Below, piece by piece: positions 17,665-25,723 of a stretch of DNA of 64,000 bases. The translations under genes were made by a program, and so were the position numbers. Source of the stretch: HGW-17 sp964516435 (lineage in GTDB: Bacteria; Myxococcota_A; Polyangia; HGW-17); assembly GCA_964516435.1 (NCBI GenBank), contig CAZEZP010000078.1, positions 62,001 to 126,000 of the forward strand, given 5' to 3'. The notes beneath the pieces were generated by a model, which was not told the origin of the DNA, searched no databases, and saw nothing but the letters and a program-made list of their open reading frames with translations. Each line of letters begins with the position of its first letter. Within the stretch, counting starts at the first letter, position 1.

Positions 17665-17888
17665 TCCATAATCCTGACTTCCAGAAGGCGATTTCATTCC
17701 CCGGACATGGGGGTTTCTCCGTCCGGACGGTTTCTTCGTTTCCCGTTTTTTACTCTGGGAAACGAGAGGGGATGCGGAAAAAAAGGGTTCATGAATTTTG
17801 GGTTGTATCCCACCGGGTTCTTTGATAGACATGGGGCCGGTTGGTGAAGGGTTCCGTCAAGCGGTTCGTCGATGAAGGAGTATGTCTG

Positions 17889-18362
17889 ATGGAAGTGTTA
17901 TACGAGGAGGAATACAGGGCGATTCAGGAAATCGTCGAGCGTCTGTGCAGGGATTCCAATTCCAAGGCGGTGCTGCTGATCGACAAGAACGGCCAGGAAA
18001 TCGCCTCTTCCGGAGAAATCGAGAACATCGATACCACCTCGCTCTCCTCGCTGACCGCGGGCAACGTGGCGGCCACCGGCGGCATCGCCCGCCTGCTGGC
18101 GGAAAAGGAATTCACGGGACAGTTCCATGAAGGGGAACACACGAACGTGCATATTTCCATCGTGGCCCAGCGCGTGATCCTGCTGGTCCTCTTCGATCAG
18201 CGCACATCGCTGGGTCTCGTCCGCCTGCGCGTCAAGAAGGCGTCCAAGGACATCCAGGACGTGCTCGATGCCATGGCCGCCAAGGAACACCAGCAGTCGC
18301 GGCCGTCGATTTTCGAGGAAATCACGGACGAGGACATCGACAACCTCTTCAATGACGATTAG
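17889..18362 (+). CDS. mglB: Roadblock/LC7 protein MglB, GAP partner of MglA
   Basis: A 157-residue cytoplasmic roadblock-fold protein. It follows MglB closely: KAVLLIDKNGQEI, NIDTTSLSSLTAGNVAA, QFHEGEHTNV, RTSLGLVRLRVKKAS, and the acidic tail ITDEDIDNLFNDD. MglB dimers stimulate GTP hydrolysis by MglA and mark the lagging pole in Myxococcus. The length matches the family (about 159 residues). The ATG at 17889 has AAGGAG eight bases upstream. MglA follows 11 bases later, so the two are coexpressed. A role in cell polarity, motility or pilus placement is inferred from the family, and in this organism it is not shown. Confidence 0.95.
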   Translation: MEVLYEEEYRAIQEIVERLCRDSNSKAVLLIDKNGQEIASSGEIENIDTTSLSSLTAGNVAATGGIARLLAEKEFTGQFHEGEHTNVHISIVAQRVILLVLFDQRTSLGLVRLRVKKASKDIQDVLDAMAAKEHQQSRPSIFEEITDEDIDNLFNDD

Positions 18363-18373
18363 AGGCCGCCTGC

Positions 18374-18961
18374 ATGTCGTTCATCAATTATTCATCCCGT
18401 GAAATCAACTGCAAAATCGTGTACTACGGCCCTGGTCTATGCGGCAAGACCACCAATTTGCAGTACATTTATCAAAAAACGAGCCCGGAAGCGCGCGGAA
18501 AGATGGTCAGCCTGGCCACCGAAACCGAGCGCACCCTGTTTTTTGACTTTCTGCCGCTGAGCATGGGCGACGTCCACGGTTTCAAGGCGCGGTTCCACCT
18601 GTACACCGTGCCAGGTCAGGTATTCTATGATGCCAGCCGCAAACTGATCCTCAAGGGGGTGGACGGCGTGGTGTTCGTGGCCGACAGCCAGGTGGAGCGC
18701 ATGGAAGCCAACCTGGAATCCCTGGACAACCTGCGCGAAAACCTTGAAGAGCAGGGCTACAATCTGGACCAGTTGCCCTATGTCATCCAGTACAACAAGC
18801 AGGACCTGCCCAATGCCGCCCCTGTGGAGGAACTGAGCAAGATGCTCAATCCCACGAAGGTGCCGGAATTTTCCGCTGTCGCCACCACGGGCGAGGGCGT
18901 GTTTCCCACCCTCAAGGCCATCGCCAAACTGGTCATGATGGATCTGCGCAAGAAAAAGTAA
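18374..18961 (+). CDS. mglA: Polarity GTPase MglA
   Basis: A 195-residue small Ras-like GTPase, the same length as the Myxococcus protein. The P-loop GPGLCGKTT occupies residues 19-27, the switch II element TVPGQ residues 78-82, and the base-specificity motif NKQD about 141-144. Gln82 falls at the position known for catalysis in this family. No lipid-modification site is visible. MglA-GTP sets the leading pole and drives gliding and pilus switching in Myxococcus. Its gene is 11 bases after mglB. The genes that follow are convergent, so no further partner such as RomR is adjacent. Confidence 0.96.
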   Translation: MSFINYSSREINCKIVYYGPGLCGKTTNLQYIYQKTSPEARGKMVSLATETERTLFFDFLPLSMGDVHGFKARFHLYTVPGQVFYDASRKLILKGVDGVVFVADSQVERMEANLESLDNLRENLEEQGYNLDQLPYVIQYNKQDLPNAAPVEELSKMLNPTKVPEFSAVATTGEGVFPTLKAIAKLVMMDLRKKK

Positions 18962-19014
18962 TTCTCACCCACCCAGGGAATTTCTCCCGCAGGAAAAAAA
19001 TCGATAGAAAGGAG

Positions 19015-19045
19015 CATGCGGGATGTGGCCTGCATACCCCGCATG
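19015..19045. terminator. Stem-loop between convergent mglA and ilvE
   Basis: CATGCGGG and CCCGCATG form a perfect 8-bp stem with a 15-base loop in the 117-base gap between two converging genes. No strong T-run follows on either strand, so a terminator role is only suggested by position. Confidence 0.35.
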
Positions 19046-19078
19046 TCTGGAAATTTTCTTCGATTGTCGAGAGGACTT

Positions 19079-20158
19079 TCAGTCCAGAACGGTGACCCAG
19101 CCGAAGGGATCCTCCCGGCGGCCGTACTGGATACCCAGCAGTTCGGAATACATGCGGCGCGCCACGGGACCGGCCTGTCCGTCGGCCACCTGATGCTCCG
19201 TGCCGCAGAAGGCGATGTGGGAGACCGGCGAGATGACGGCCGCGGTACCGGTGCCGAACACTTCCGTGATGGCGCCGGAGACGACGCCGGAAATCACTTC
19301 CGCGATGGAAACCGGGCGTTCCTCCACCGTCAGGCCGTCGTGGCGGGCCAACTGGATCACGCTGTCGCGGGTGATGCCCGGCAGGATGCTGCCGTTGAGC
19401 GGGCTGGTGACGAGCGCGCCGTTCTTGACGAAGAAGATGTTCATGGTGCCCACCTCCTCCACGTTGCGCCGCTCCAGCGCATCCAGCCACAGGACCTGCG
19501 CATAGCCGGCCTTCTTGGCCTCCCACTGGGAAGCCAGCGATGCCGCGTAGTTGCCCGCGCACTTGGCTTCGCCGGTGCCGCCGCGCACGGCCCGGAAGTA
19601 TTTGTCGCTCACGTAGATCTTCACGGCATTGAGATTGTCGTTTTCCTGCGGGTAGTACGATGCCACCGGGCTTGCAATCATGAAGAACAGGTAATCGTTG
19701 GCGGGGCGCACGCCCAGCGCCGCATCGGTGGCGATCATGGTGGGACGGATGTACAGCGCATAGCCGTGCTTGGGCGGAATCCAGCGGCGATCCACGCGCA
19801 CCAGTTCTCGCAGGCCCTCGTAGGCCAGTTCGATGTCGAATTCAGGCATCACCAGACGCCGGGCCGAACGGTTCATGCGTGCGAAATTGTCGCGGGAGCG
19901 GAAGCCCAGCACCCGGCCTTCCGGCGACAGGTAGACTTTCATGCCCTCGAAGATCTCCTGCCCGTAGTGCAGGCACATGGCGGCCGGATCGAGCGACAGG
20001 CTGCCATAGGGCGTCACCCGGGGATTCGTCCAGTTGCCATCATGGCAATCCATCAGAAACATGTGATCGGTGAAAAGACGGCCGAACCCCAGCGCCTGGG
20101 TCCATTCGGGAAGGGGTTTGCGGCGTTCTTCTGGACACAAGGTAACGGAAATCGGCAT
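19079..20158 (-). CDS. ilvE: Branched-chain amino acid aminotransferase
   Basis: Moves an amino group between glutamate and the keto acids of leucine, isoleucine or valine using PLP. A 359-residue fold-type IV enzyme with YGQEIFEGMKVY, FRSRDNFARMNRSARRL, the Schiff-base lysine in GEAKCAGNYAAS, and NIFFVKNG followed by SPLNGSILPGITR. The length and the N-terminal extension fit the longer, eukaryote-like BCAT class rather than the short 300-residue class. The ATG at 20158 follows a GGAGG site. It is divergent from proS. Confidence 0.95.
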   Translation of the reverse strand: MPISVTLCPEERRKPLPEWTQALGFGRLFTDHMFLMDCHDGNWTNPRVTPYGSLSLDPAAMCLHYGQEIFEGMKVYLSPEGRVLGFRSRDNFARMNRSARRLVMPEFDIELAYEGLRELVRVDRRWIPPKHGYALYIRPTMIATDAALGVRPANDYLFFMIASPVASYYPQENDNLNAVKIYVSDKYFRAVRGGTGEAKCAGNYAASLASQWEAKKAGYAQVLWLDALERRNVEEVGTMNIFFVKNGALVTSPLNGSILPGITRDSVIQLARHDGLTVEERPVSIAEVISGVVSGAITEVFGTGTAAVISPVSHIAFCGTEHQVADGQAGPVARRMYSELLGIQYGRREDPFGWVTVLD

Positions 20159-20232
20159 CGGCAATACCTCCGACGGGCGGCCATGCACCCGTTCAGGCGG
20201 GGTTATGGCATGTTTCGGGGGGTTCGGGCAAC

Positions 20233-20261
20233 TTGAAAAAGTGAAAACGAAAGTGTAAGTT
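20233..20261 (+). promoter_or_regulatory. Likely sigma70-type promoter of proS
   Basis: TTGAAA and TAAGTT are separated by 17 bases, in the AT-richer part of the gap. The -10 box ends 56 bases before the ATG of proS. Confidence 0.45.
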
Positions 20262-20317
20262 CCCGGCGCCTTCCCGGTTTCGGAATACCGGCAGGCATCG
20301 CGAAAGGGGTCGAACAC

Positions 20318-22051
20318 ATGCGAGTATCCAAGTTGGTCGCCAGGACGTTGCGGGAGGATCCCAAGGATGCGCAGTTGCGCAGCCACAACCTGCTGTTGCG
20401 TGGAGGCTACATCCTGCAGGTGGCTACCGGCATCTATACGATGATGCCGCTGGGCAAGCGGGTGGTCTCGAAGATCGAACGCATCATCCGGGAAGAGATG
20501 AACCGCATCGACGGGCAGGAGATCACCATGCCGGTGGTGATGCCGCGGGAACTGTGGGAGGAAGCCGGACGCTACCAGGCCGTCGGGCCCGAGATGCTGC
20601 GCTTCAAGGACCGCAACGGCAACGACATGCTGCTGGGCATGACCCACGAAGAGCCGGTGGTGCAGGCTGCGCGTGCGCACATCACCTCGTACCGGCAACT
20701 GCCCGTAATGCTGTACCAAATCCAGACCAAGTTCCGCGACGAGGCGCGTTCCCGCGGCGGGCTGATCCGTGTGCGCGAGTTCACCATGAAGGACGCCTAT
20801 TCCTTTCATACCACGCACGAGGATATGGTGGATTACTACATGCGTTGCCACGAGGCGTACATGCGCATCTTCCGGCGCGCGGGGCTCAAGAACTTCGTGG
20901 ACGTGGAAAGCGACACGGGCATGATGGGCGGCGGACTCTCCCACGAGTTCATGCTCCTGACCGATGTGGGCGAGGACACGCTGTTTCTGTGCGGCAAGTG
21001 CTCCTACCGCGCCAACCGCGAAGTGGCCCGCTTCACCTTCGCCGCGCCCGCCGCACAGCCGCAGGCACCCCTGGAGAAGGTAGCCACGCCAAACTGCAAG
21101 ACCATCGAGGAGGTTTCGGCGTTTCTGGGCATGAAGCCCGAGCAGACCGCCAAGGCCGTGCTCTACGTGCACGACCGCAAGAATTTCGTGTTCGTCCTGG
21201 TGCGCGGCGATTTCGAGGTGAACGAAACCCGTCTGGGCAAGATTCTCGGCAAGGGCGAACTGCGCCCGGCCCACGATGAGGAAATCCGTGCGCTCGGTGC
21301 GGTTCCCGGCTACGCGAGCCCGGTGGGGCTGGACATCTCGAAGTTCACGCTGCTGGTGGACCGCACCGTGATGCTCTCCCCCAACCTGGTCACGGGCGCC
21401 AACGAGGAAGGCTACCATGTGAAGAATTTCAACGCCGCCCGCGACATTCCCGGCGCGCGCGAAGTGGAGATCGCCTCCCCGCGCGAGGGCGATGCCTGCC
21501 CCGAGTGCGGCGCACCGCTGCGCGTCTCCCGCGGCATCGAAATCGGCAACATCTTCCAGTTGGGCACCAAGTATTCGGCTCCCATGCACTGCGAGTTCCT
21601 GGATGCAGACGGAAAGAGCCGTCCCATGATCATGGGCTGCTACGGCATCGGCGTAGGGCGCCTGATGGCCTCCATCATCGAGGAGCACAACGATGCCCAC
21701 GGCCCCATCTGGCCCATGTCCGTCTCGCCGTTCGACGTGCACGTGTGCGTGCTGGACGCTGGCAAGGGGAACGTGGGGGAAACAGCGGAAAAACTGGTTG
21801 CCGACCTGGAAGCCGCCGGTCTGGAAGTGCTCTGGGACGACCGCAACGAGAAGGCCGGAGTGCAGTTCGCCGACGCGGATCTTTACGGCATTCCGCTGCG
21901 CCTGATCGTGTCGCCTCGCAACCTGGCCCAGGGCGAGGTGGAATTCAAGCGGCGCGGCGCCGAAGGCAGCGAAAAATGGTCTCTGGAAACGGCCGCCGCC
22001 CGCATGGCCGAAATGGTGAAACTCGAGAAAGCCCGCTATGCCGAACAGTGA
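20318..22051 (+). CDS. proS: Prolyl-tRNA synthetase
   Basis: Charges tRNA(Pro) with proline. A 577-residue bacterial-type class II synthetase with the motif-2 region KFRDEARSRGGLIRVREF and motif-3 GCYGIGVGRLMASI, together with MTHEEP in the catalytic core. The usual editing (INS/YbaK-like) insertion lies between motifs 2 and 3 (about residues 240-390) and removes mischarged alanine. The C-terminal anticodon-binding domain is present (EVLWDDRNEKAGVQFADADL). The length is normal. The 3' end overlaps the next gene by 14 bases. Confidence 0.97.
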   Translation: MRVSKLVARTLREDPKDAQLRSHNLLLRGGYILQVATGIYTMMPLGKRVVSKIERIIREEMNRIDGQEITMPVVMPRELWEEAGRYQAVGPEMLRFKDRNGNDMLLGMTHEEPVVQAARAHITSYRQLPVMLYQIQTKFRDEARSRGGLIRVREFTMKDAYSFHTTHEDMVDYYMRCHEAYMRIFRRAGLKNFVDVESDTGMMGGGLSHEFMLLTDVGEDTLFLCGKCSYRANREVARFTFAAPAAQPQAPLEKVATPNCKTIEEVSAFLGMKPEQTAKAVLYVHDRKNFVFVLVRGDFEVNETRLGKILGKGELRPAHDEEIRALGAVPGYASPVGLDISKFTLLVDRTVMLSPNLVTGANEEGYHVKNFNAARDIPGAREVEIASPREGDACPECGAPLRVSRGIEIGNIFQLGTKYSAPMHCEFLDADGKSRPMIMGCYGIGVGRLMASIIEEHNDAHGPIWPMSVSPFDVHVCVLDAGKGNVGETAEKLVADLEAAGLEVLWDDRNEKAGVQFADADLYGIPLRLIVSPRNLAQGEVEFKRRGAEGSEKWSLETAAARMAEMVKLEKARYAEQ

Positions 22052-22682
22052 TCTCCAAACCCGGCGCGCCTTGCGCTTCATCGTGAAACTGTGGGGTGTG
22101 AGCGTTCTGGCGACGGGCGCCGTCTCGGCAGCGATATACCTGTTCTCCCGCGCCGCGGCCGTGGAAAGTCCCCGCCAGCACGTCGCCAGGTACCTGCGTG
22201 AAAACGGATTCGCGGTCCGGGAATCCGACATCGTCGTAGCCGGCGGCCTGGGCTCCAACTGGCGCGACTCCCATCGCCCAGTGGTGTTTCTGGGAGCGCA
22301 TTCATTGGGACGGCGCCTGGACCTGTGGGTGGCCCGCATGCGGCTTTCCCCCGCAGGCGTGCCGCTGGAGGCTAAATTCCAGAATGCGAGTTCCACTTTC
22401 CTGCTCAACGAAAAGAAGGCTGCCGTCTCCCGGGAATGGCTGTTCTGGGAAGCCCCGGAAGAACCGGGGCTCTTTCACCTGGCATGGCTTTCCGACGTCC
22501 GCTGGCGACTGCATCTGAAAGTGTATCCGGTTCCGGATTTCACCCGTATGGCTTTCGATGGAGAAACGGCCATCCTGGAAGGCGCCGTGGGCGAGCGCCC
22601 CGTGCATGTGCGGGTCCATCCCGGAACCCGAATCGTACAAGCCGATGGCGTGCAGGCCGAACTGACCACGAGCACGCCGTAA
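22038..22682 (+). CDS. Membrane-anchored protein of unknown function
   Basis: A 214-residue protein that I do not recognise. One membrane segment lies near residues 16-36 (FIVKLWGVSVLATGAVSAAI), with the rest probably outside. The mature part is beta-rich (LFHLAWLSDVRWRLHLKVYPV) with no catalytic motif. The ATG at 22038 lies inside the end of proS, a 14-base overlap in a different frame, so the two are probably translationally coupled. No strong ribosome site precedes it. A promoter-like region follows it before the CxC-repeat lipoprotein. Confidence 0.72.
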   Translation: MPNSDLQTRRALRFIVKLWGVSVLATGAVSAAIYLFSRAAAVESPRQHVARYLRENGFAVRESDIVVAGGLGSNWRDSHRPVVFLGAHSLGRRLDLWVARMRLSPAGVPLEAKFQNASSTFLLNEKKAAVSREWLFWEAPEEPGLFHLAWLSDVRWRLHLKVYPVPDFTRMAFDGETAILEGAVGERPVHVRVHPGTRIVQADGVQAELTTSTP

Positions 22683-22761
22683 TCTTCGCAGGCGACACGT
22701 ATCTCGACAAAATCGAAAAAAACTTTGAAAAACTCAAGAAAATCGCGGTTGAAAAAAACTT

Positions 22762-22774
22762 CACAAAATTTGTG
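22762..22774. promoter_or_regulatory. Possible operator upstream of the CxC-repeat lipoprotein
   Basis: CACAAA-A-TTTGTG is a perfect 6-bp inverted repeat around one base. It ends ten bases upstream of the -35 box at 22785, so it is placed for an activator or repressor. Confidence 0.4.
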
Positions 22775-22784
22775 TAGTTTTCCT

Positions 22785-22813
22785 TTGACGGGAGAAATAT
22801 ATTCTGCTACAGA
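22785..22813 (+). promoter_or_regulatory. Likely promoter of the CxC-repeat lipoprotein
   Basis: TTGACG and TACAGA are separated by exactly 17 bases, following an A-rich tract at 22700-22770. The gene starts 43 bases past the -10 box. Confidence 0.5.
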
Positions 22814-22856
22814 GGCGTTATCGATAGGCCGCATCATGGCGGCAAAGGAGTTTTCC

Positions 22857-23339
22857 ATGAAAAAAATGATTCTCATTTCCATCCTCGCCGCATTCTTCTC
22901 CATTTCCTGCAATGGCAAATCCTCCGAAAGCCCGGAGTCCCAGCCTTCGGCAGCGACTGCGGACAACACGGCCGCACAGGCTCAGGCCCCGACGCAACAG
23001 ACCGCGGCCAATGAACAGCCGGCCGCGCCGAACGTGCACGCCGGATGCCCGCACCATGCCGATGGAGCCGCGCCGCATGCCGGATGCCCGCATCACGCTG
23101 CAGGTGGAACCGAACCCCAGACTGGATGCAACTGCGCCGATGGCAAGTGCAATTGCGCCGACGGCAAATGCAATTGCGCCGACGGCAAGTGCAATTGCGC
23201 CGATGGCAAATGCAATTGCGCCGACGGCAAGTGCAACTGCGCCGATGGCAAGTGCAACTGCGCCGACGGCAAATGCAACTGCGCCGATGGCAAGTGCTAT
23301 TGCGAAAATTGCAACTGTTCCAACAATAATCAAAAATAA
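22857..23339 (+). CDS. Cys-rich lipoprotein with eight CNCADGK repeats
   Basis: A 160-residue exported protein. The ATG at 22857 has AAAGGAG six bases upstream. The signal ends SISC with lipid Cys18, followed by an Ala/Gln/Pro linker. Two CPHH motifs (AGCPHHADG, AGCPHHAAG) then precede eight tandem copies of CNCADGK and a tail CYCENCNC. The mature end thus has over 20 cysteines in C-x-C pairs, plus His pairs. That resembles a metallothionein, with soft metals such as copper, zinc or cadmium as likely ligands. Nearby: its own promoter and a palindrome, then a Na+/phosphate-type transporter. Metal binding is inferred and not shown. Confidence 0.83.
   Translation: MKKMILISILAAFFSISCNGKSSESPESQPSAATADNTAAQAQAPTQQTAANEQPAAPNVHAGCPHHADGAAPHAGCPHHAAGGTEPQTGCNCADGKCNCADGKCNCADGKCNCADGKCNCADGKCNCADGKCNCADGKCNCADGKCYCENCNCSNNNQK
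23127..23294 (+). repeat. Eight tandem 21-bp units coding CNCADGK
   Basis: Eight units of 21 bases differ only at silent third positions (AAC/AAT, GAT/GAC, AAG/AAA). This shows expansion followed by selection on the protein. It is a coding repeat, not a CRISPR array. Confidence 0.95.
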
Positions 23340-23406
23340 TATCTTAAGTTTTTTTGATTCAAAAAACAAATATCTAACAATTCAGTTGCATCAGGGGGTC
23401 GTTTGT

Positions 23407-23433
23407 GTTACCAAGCTGCCGCAAGGCGGTAAC
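23407..23433 (+). other. Stem-loop in the leader of the Na+/phosphate-type transporter
   Basis: GTTACC pairs with GGTAAC around an inner GCC-GCAA-GGC hairpin with a GNRA loop. A five-base bulge interrupts the left side. It ends 28 bases ahead of the transporter start. No T-run follows, so it may be an RNA leader element rather than a terminator. Confidence 0.4.
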
Positions 23434-23461
23434 TTGTGACCTCTTTCATTCAGGAGTTCGC

Positions 23462-25189
23462 ATGAACTGGACCAAAATCATCTTCGACGTTTTTGGCGGT
23501 CTGGGGCTTTTCCTGCTGGGCATGAAATTCATGTCCGAGGGAATGCAGAAAGTGGCCGGGGAGCGGCTGCGCAAAATCCTGCATTTCCTGACGAGCAACC
23601 GTTTCGTCGGGGTACTCGTGGGCCTGATAGTGACAGCCATTATTCAATCTTCATCCGCTACTACGGTCATGGTGGTCGGATTCGTCAACGCCGAACTCAT
23701 CAACGTCACCCAGGCCATCGGCGTCATCCTGGGCGCCAACATCGGCACCACCGTGACCGGCTGGATCGTGACACTCAAGGTCGTCTCCTACGCGCTGCCG
23801 CTGATCGGCACTGGCGTGATGATGCGTTTCGTGGGGCCGTCCGACCGCTGGCGCTACATCGGCGAGGTCGTCTTCGGCTTCGGCATGCTGTTCCTGGGCA
23901 TGAACATCATGTCGCAGGGCTTCGCCCCCCTTCGCACCGATCCCGGCTTCGTGAGCCTCTTCCACCAGGTCGACGGCGCCCACTACACCAGCGTGCTGGC
24001 CGGCGTGCTCATCGGCACCTTCACCACGCTCATCATCCAGTCCTCTTCGGCCACCACCGGCATCACCATCGCGCTGGCCAGCCAGGGCATGCTGACGTTC
24101 CAGGGCTCCATCGCCCTGGTCCTGGGCTGCAACATCGGCACCACCATCACGGCCATCCTGGCCTCCATCGGCGCCAACCACAACGCCAAGCGGGCCGCCC
24201 TGGCCCACACGCTGTTCAACGTGCTGGGCGTGCTGCTGACGCTCGCGGTCTTCTACCCGTTCGTACACCTGGTCGATGTGCTGGTACCCGGCAATCCCGA
24301 TTTCGTCGTCCAGACGCAGGAACAAGCCGCCCGCCATGGCGTCGAAATCGGTGCCAATCCCTTCATCGGCCGCCACATCGCCATGGGGCACACGGTTTTC
24401 AACGTGGTCTACGTCATCCTCTTCCTGCCCTTCACCAACATGCTGGCCACCCTGGTGACGCGCATCATTCCCGAACCAAAGAAAAAGGAAAAAATCGCGC
24501 CGGTGCAGTTCGCGCACATCAACTACAGCCTCATCGCCACGCCTTCGCTGGGCATCATCGAAGCCGAAAAGGAGATGCAGGCCATGGCCAAGCGCGTGCT
24601 GAAGAACTCCGCGCGCATCCATGACATCATCGTGGAAAAGCGCGCCATTGAGACAGCCTATGAAAAAATCGAGCACAGCGAGGAAATGATCGACGAGTAC
24701 CGCAAGATGATCACCGAATACCTGCTGACGCTCTCGCAGCAGACGCTTTCCCACGAGGAAGCCGTCAAGGTCGGAAATTACATCACCTGCGCGCACAACC
24801 TCGAAAAATATGCCGACTACATTTTCAATTCCTCGCGCACCTACAGCAAGATGAAGGAAGAAAACGTGCAATTGTCGGATCCCGCCAAGGAAGCCCTGCG
24901 CGCGCTGGCAGACGAAATCGAGAACTTCTACGAATCCACCATCCCCCTGTTCACGTCCGTCGACGACATCGACGTGAAGACGCACATGGAGCAGGCCGAA
25001 GCCACCAAGCGCCGCATCAAGGACGCCATCCGGCAGGCCAAGATCGAACACTTCAAGCGCCTGCAGGAGAAATCCTGCCAGGCGGAAAGTTCCATGTATT
25101 TCATCGAGATTCTCAACAATCTCGACGGCATGGTGTCCCAGGTCTACAACGTCAACGAAACGCTGTGCGGCTACAAGTTCTCCGCCTGA
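23462..25189 (+). CDS. Na+/phosphate cotransporter family protein with PhoU-like tail
   Basis: A 575-residue inner-membrane protein. Two inverted copies of the Na/Pi cotransporter signature are present (QSSSATTVMVVGFV near 63 and QSSSATTGITIALAS near 195), each followed by GANIGTT or GCNIGTT. About nine membrane spans end near residue 345. The C-terminal 220 residues are a helical PhoU-like domain (KMITEYLLTLSQQTLSHEE). Sodium-driven phosphate uptake is the family role, but other anions cannot be excluded. The ATG at 23462 has CAGGAG upstream. A long AT-rich gap and a leader stem-loop separate it from the Cys-rich lipoprotein. Confidence 0.92.
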   Translation: MNWTKIIFDVFGGLGLFLLGMKFMSEGMQKVAGERLRKILHFLTSNRFVGVLVGLIVTAIIQSSSATTVMVVGFVNAELINVTQAIGVILGANIGTTVTGWIVTLKVVSYALPLIGTGVMMRFVGPSDRWRYIGEVVFGFGMLFLGMNIMSQGFAPLRTDPGFVSLFHQVDGAHYTSVLAGVLIGTFTTLIIQSSSATTGITIALASQGMLTFQGSIALVLGCNIGTTITAILASIGANHNAKRAALAHTLFNVLGVLLTLAVFYPFVHLVDVLVPGNPDFVVQTQEQAARHGVEIGANPFIGRHIAMGHTVFNVVYVILFLPFTNMLATLVTRIIPEPKKKEKIAPVQFAHINYSLIATPSLGIIEAEKEMQAMAKRVLKNSARIHDIIVEKRAIETAYEKIEHSEEMIDEYRKMITEYLLTLSQQTLSHEEAVKVGNYITCAHNLEKYADYIFNSSRTYSKMKEENVQLSDPAKEALRALADEIENFYESTIPLFTSVDDIDVKTHMEQAEATKRRIKDAIRQAKIEHFKRLQEKSCQAESSMYFIEILNNLDGMVSQVYNVNETLCGYKFSA

Positions 25190-25280
25190 CGGCACATCCC
25201 GGCGCCCGAAGTCGCAACCCGGCATTCCGGCTCGCAGGCGGCGGCTGCGGTCCGTTTTCTGCCCGTTTCTCCGGGCATTG

Positions 25281-25721
25281 TCAGGCGATTTTCGAGTATT
25301 CGTCCCGGGTGGTGCGGGAAGCGATGGCCTGGCGGGCCAGCCGGTCGGCCAGTTCATTCCCCTCGTGACCGGCATGGCCTTCGATCTTGATCAGTTCCAG
25401 GCGGGGAAACTCGCGGATCTTTTTTCGCAGGCGCGCCACGAGATCCGGATTGGCCTTGGCCTTCCAGTTCTGCGTGAGCAGACCCAGCGCATAGGCGGAA
25501 TCGGTATACAGGCGGATGGGCCGCGACGGATCCTTGATGACCGAAAGCGCCTCCAGGATGGCCGTGAGTTCCGCGATGTTGTTGGTGCAGTCATCTCCCA
25601 GGAATCCGGAGATGGTGCGCTGCACGCCGTTGGCCCGCAAAACCACGCCATAGCCGCCGGGGCCCGGATTTCCCGAGCAGGCGCCATCGGTATACACCTC
25701 GATGGGTTCTTTTCCGGCCAT
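25281..25721 (-). CDS. rnhA: Ribonuclease HI
   Basis: Cuts the RNA strand of RNA-DNA hybrids. A 146-residue enzyme with the DEDD residues in YTDGACSGNPGPGGYG (Asp), NNIAELTAI (Glu), LYTDSAYAL (Asp) and GNELADRLA (Asp), and with the catalytic-loop histidine in GHAGHEGN. It has the normal length for a cytoplasmic RNase HI. It starts two bases after the stop of the cyclophilin gene, so it is the second gene of a small minus-strand unit. It is convergent with the phosphate-type transporter. Confidence 0.95.
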   Translation of the reverse strand: MAGKEPIEVYTDGACSGNPGPGGYGVVLRANGVQRTISGFLGDDCTNNIAELTAILEALSVIKDPSRPIRLYTDSAYALGLLTQNWKAKANPDLVARLRKKIREFPRLELIKIEGHAGHEGNELADRLARQAIASRTTRDEYSKIA

Positions 25722-25723
25722 CT

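Larger units (their letters stand above)
17583..17888. other. 306-base divergent regulatory region between HEAT operon and mglB
   Basis: The region has no supported reading frame. It is rich in palindromes: a 16-bp one at 17603-17618, the 12-bp CCGTCCGGACGG at 17719-17730, and an 8-bp stem CGTTTCCC/GGGAAACG at 17737-17764 with a 12-base loop. The region serves two divergent units. Confidence 0.6.

Noticed and set aside
20159..22408. Extension of the ilvE frame upstream across proS on the opposite strand
   Set aside because: The BCAT fold starts at the ATG at 20158 behind a GGAGG site. The extension is antisense to proS and shows no motifs.
23127..23294. Regular 21-bp repeats that resemble a CRISPR array
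   Set aside because: The units are in frame, have no unique spacers, and differ at silent sites. They are a coding repeat.
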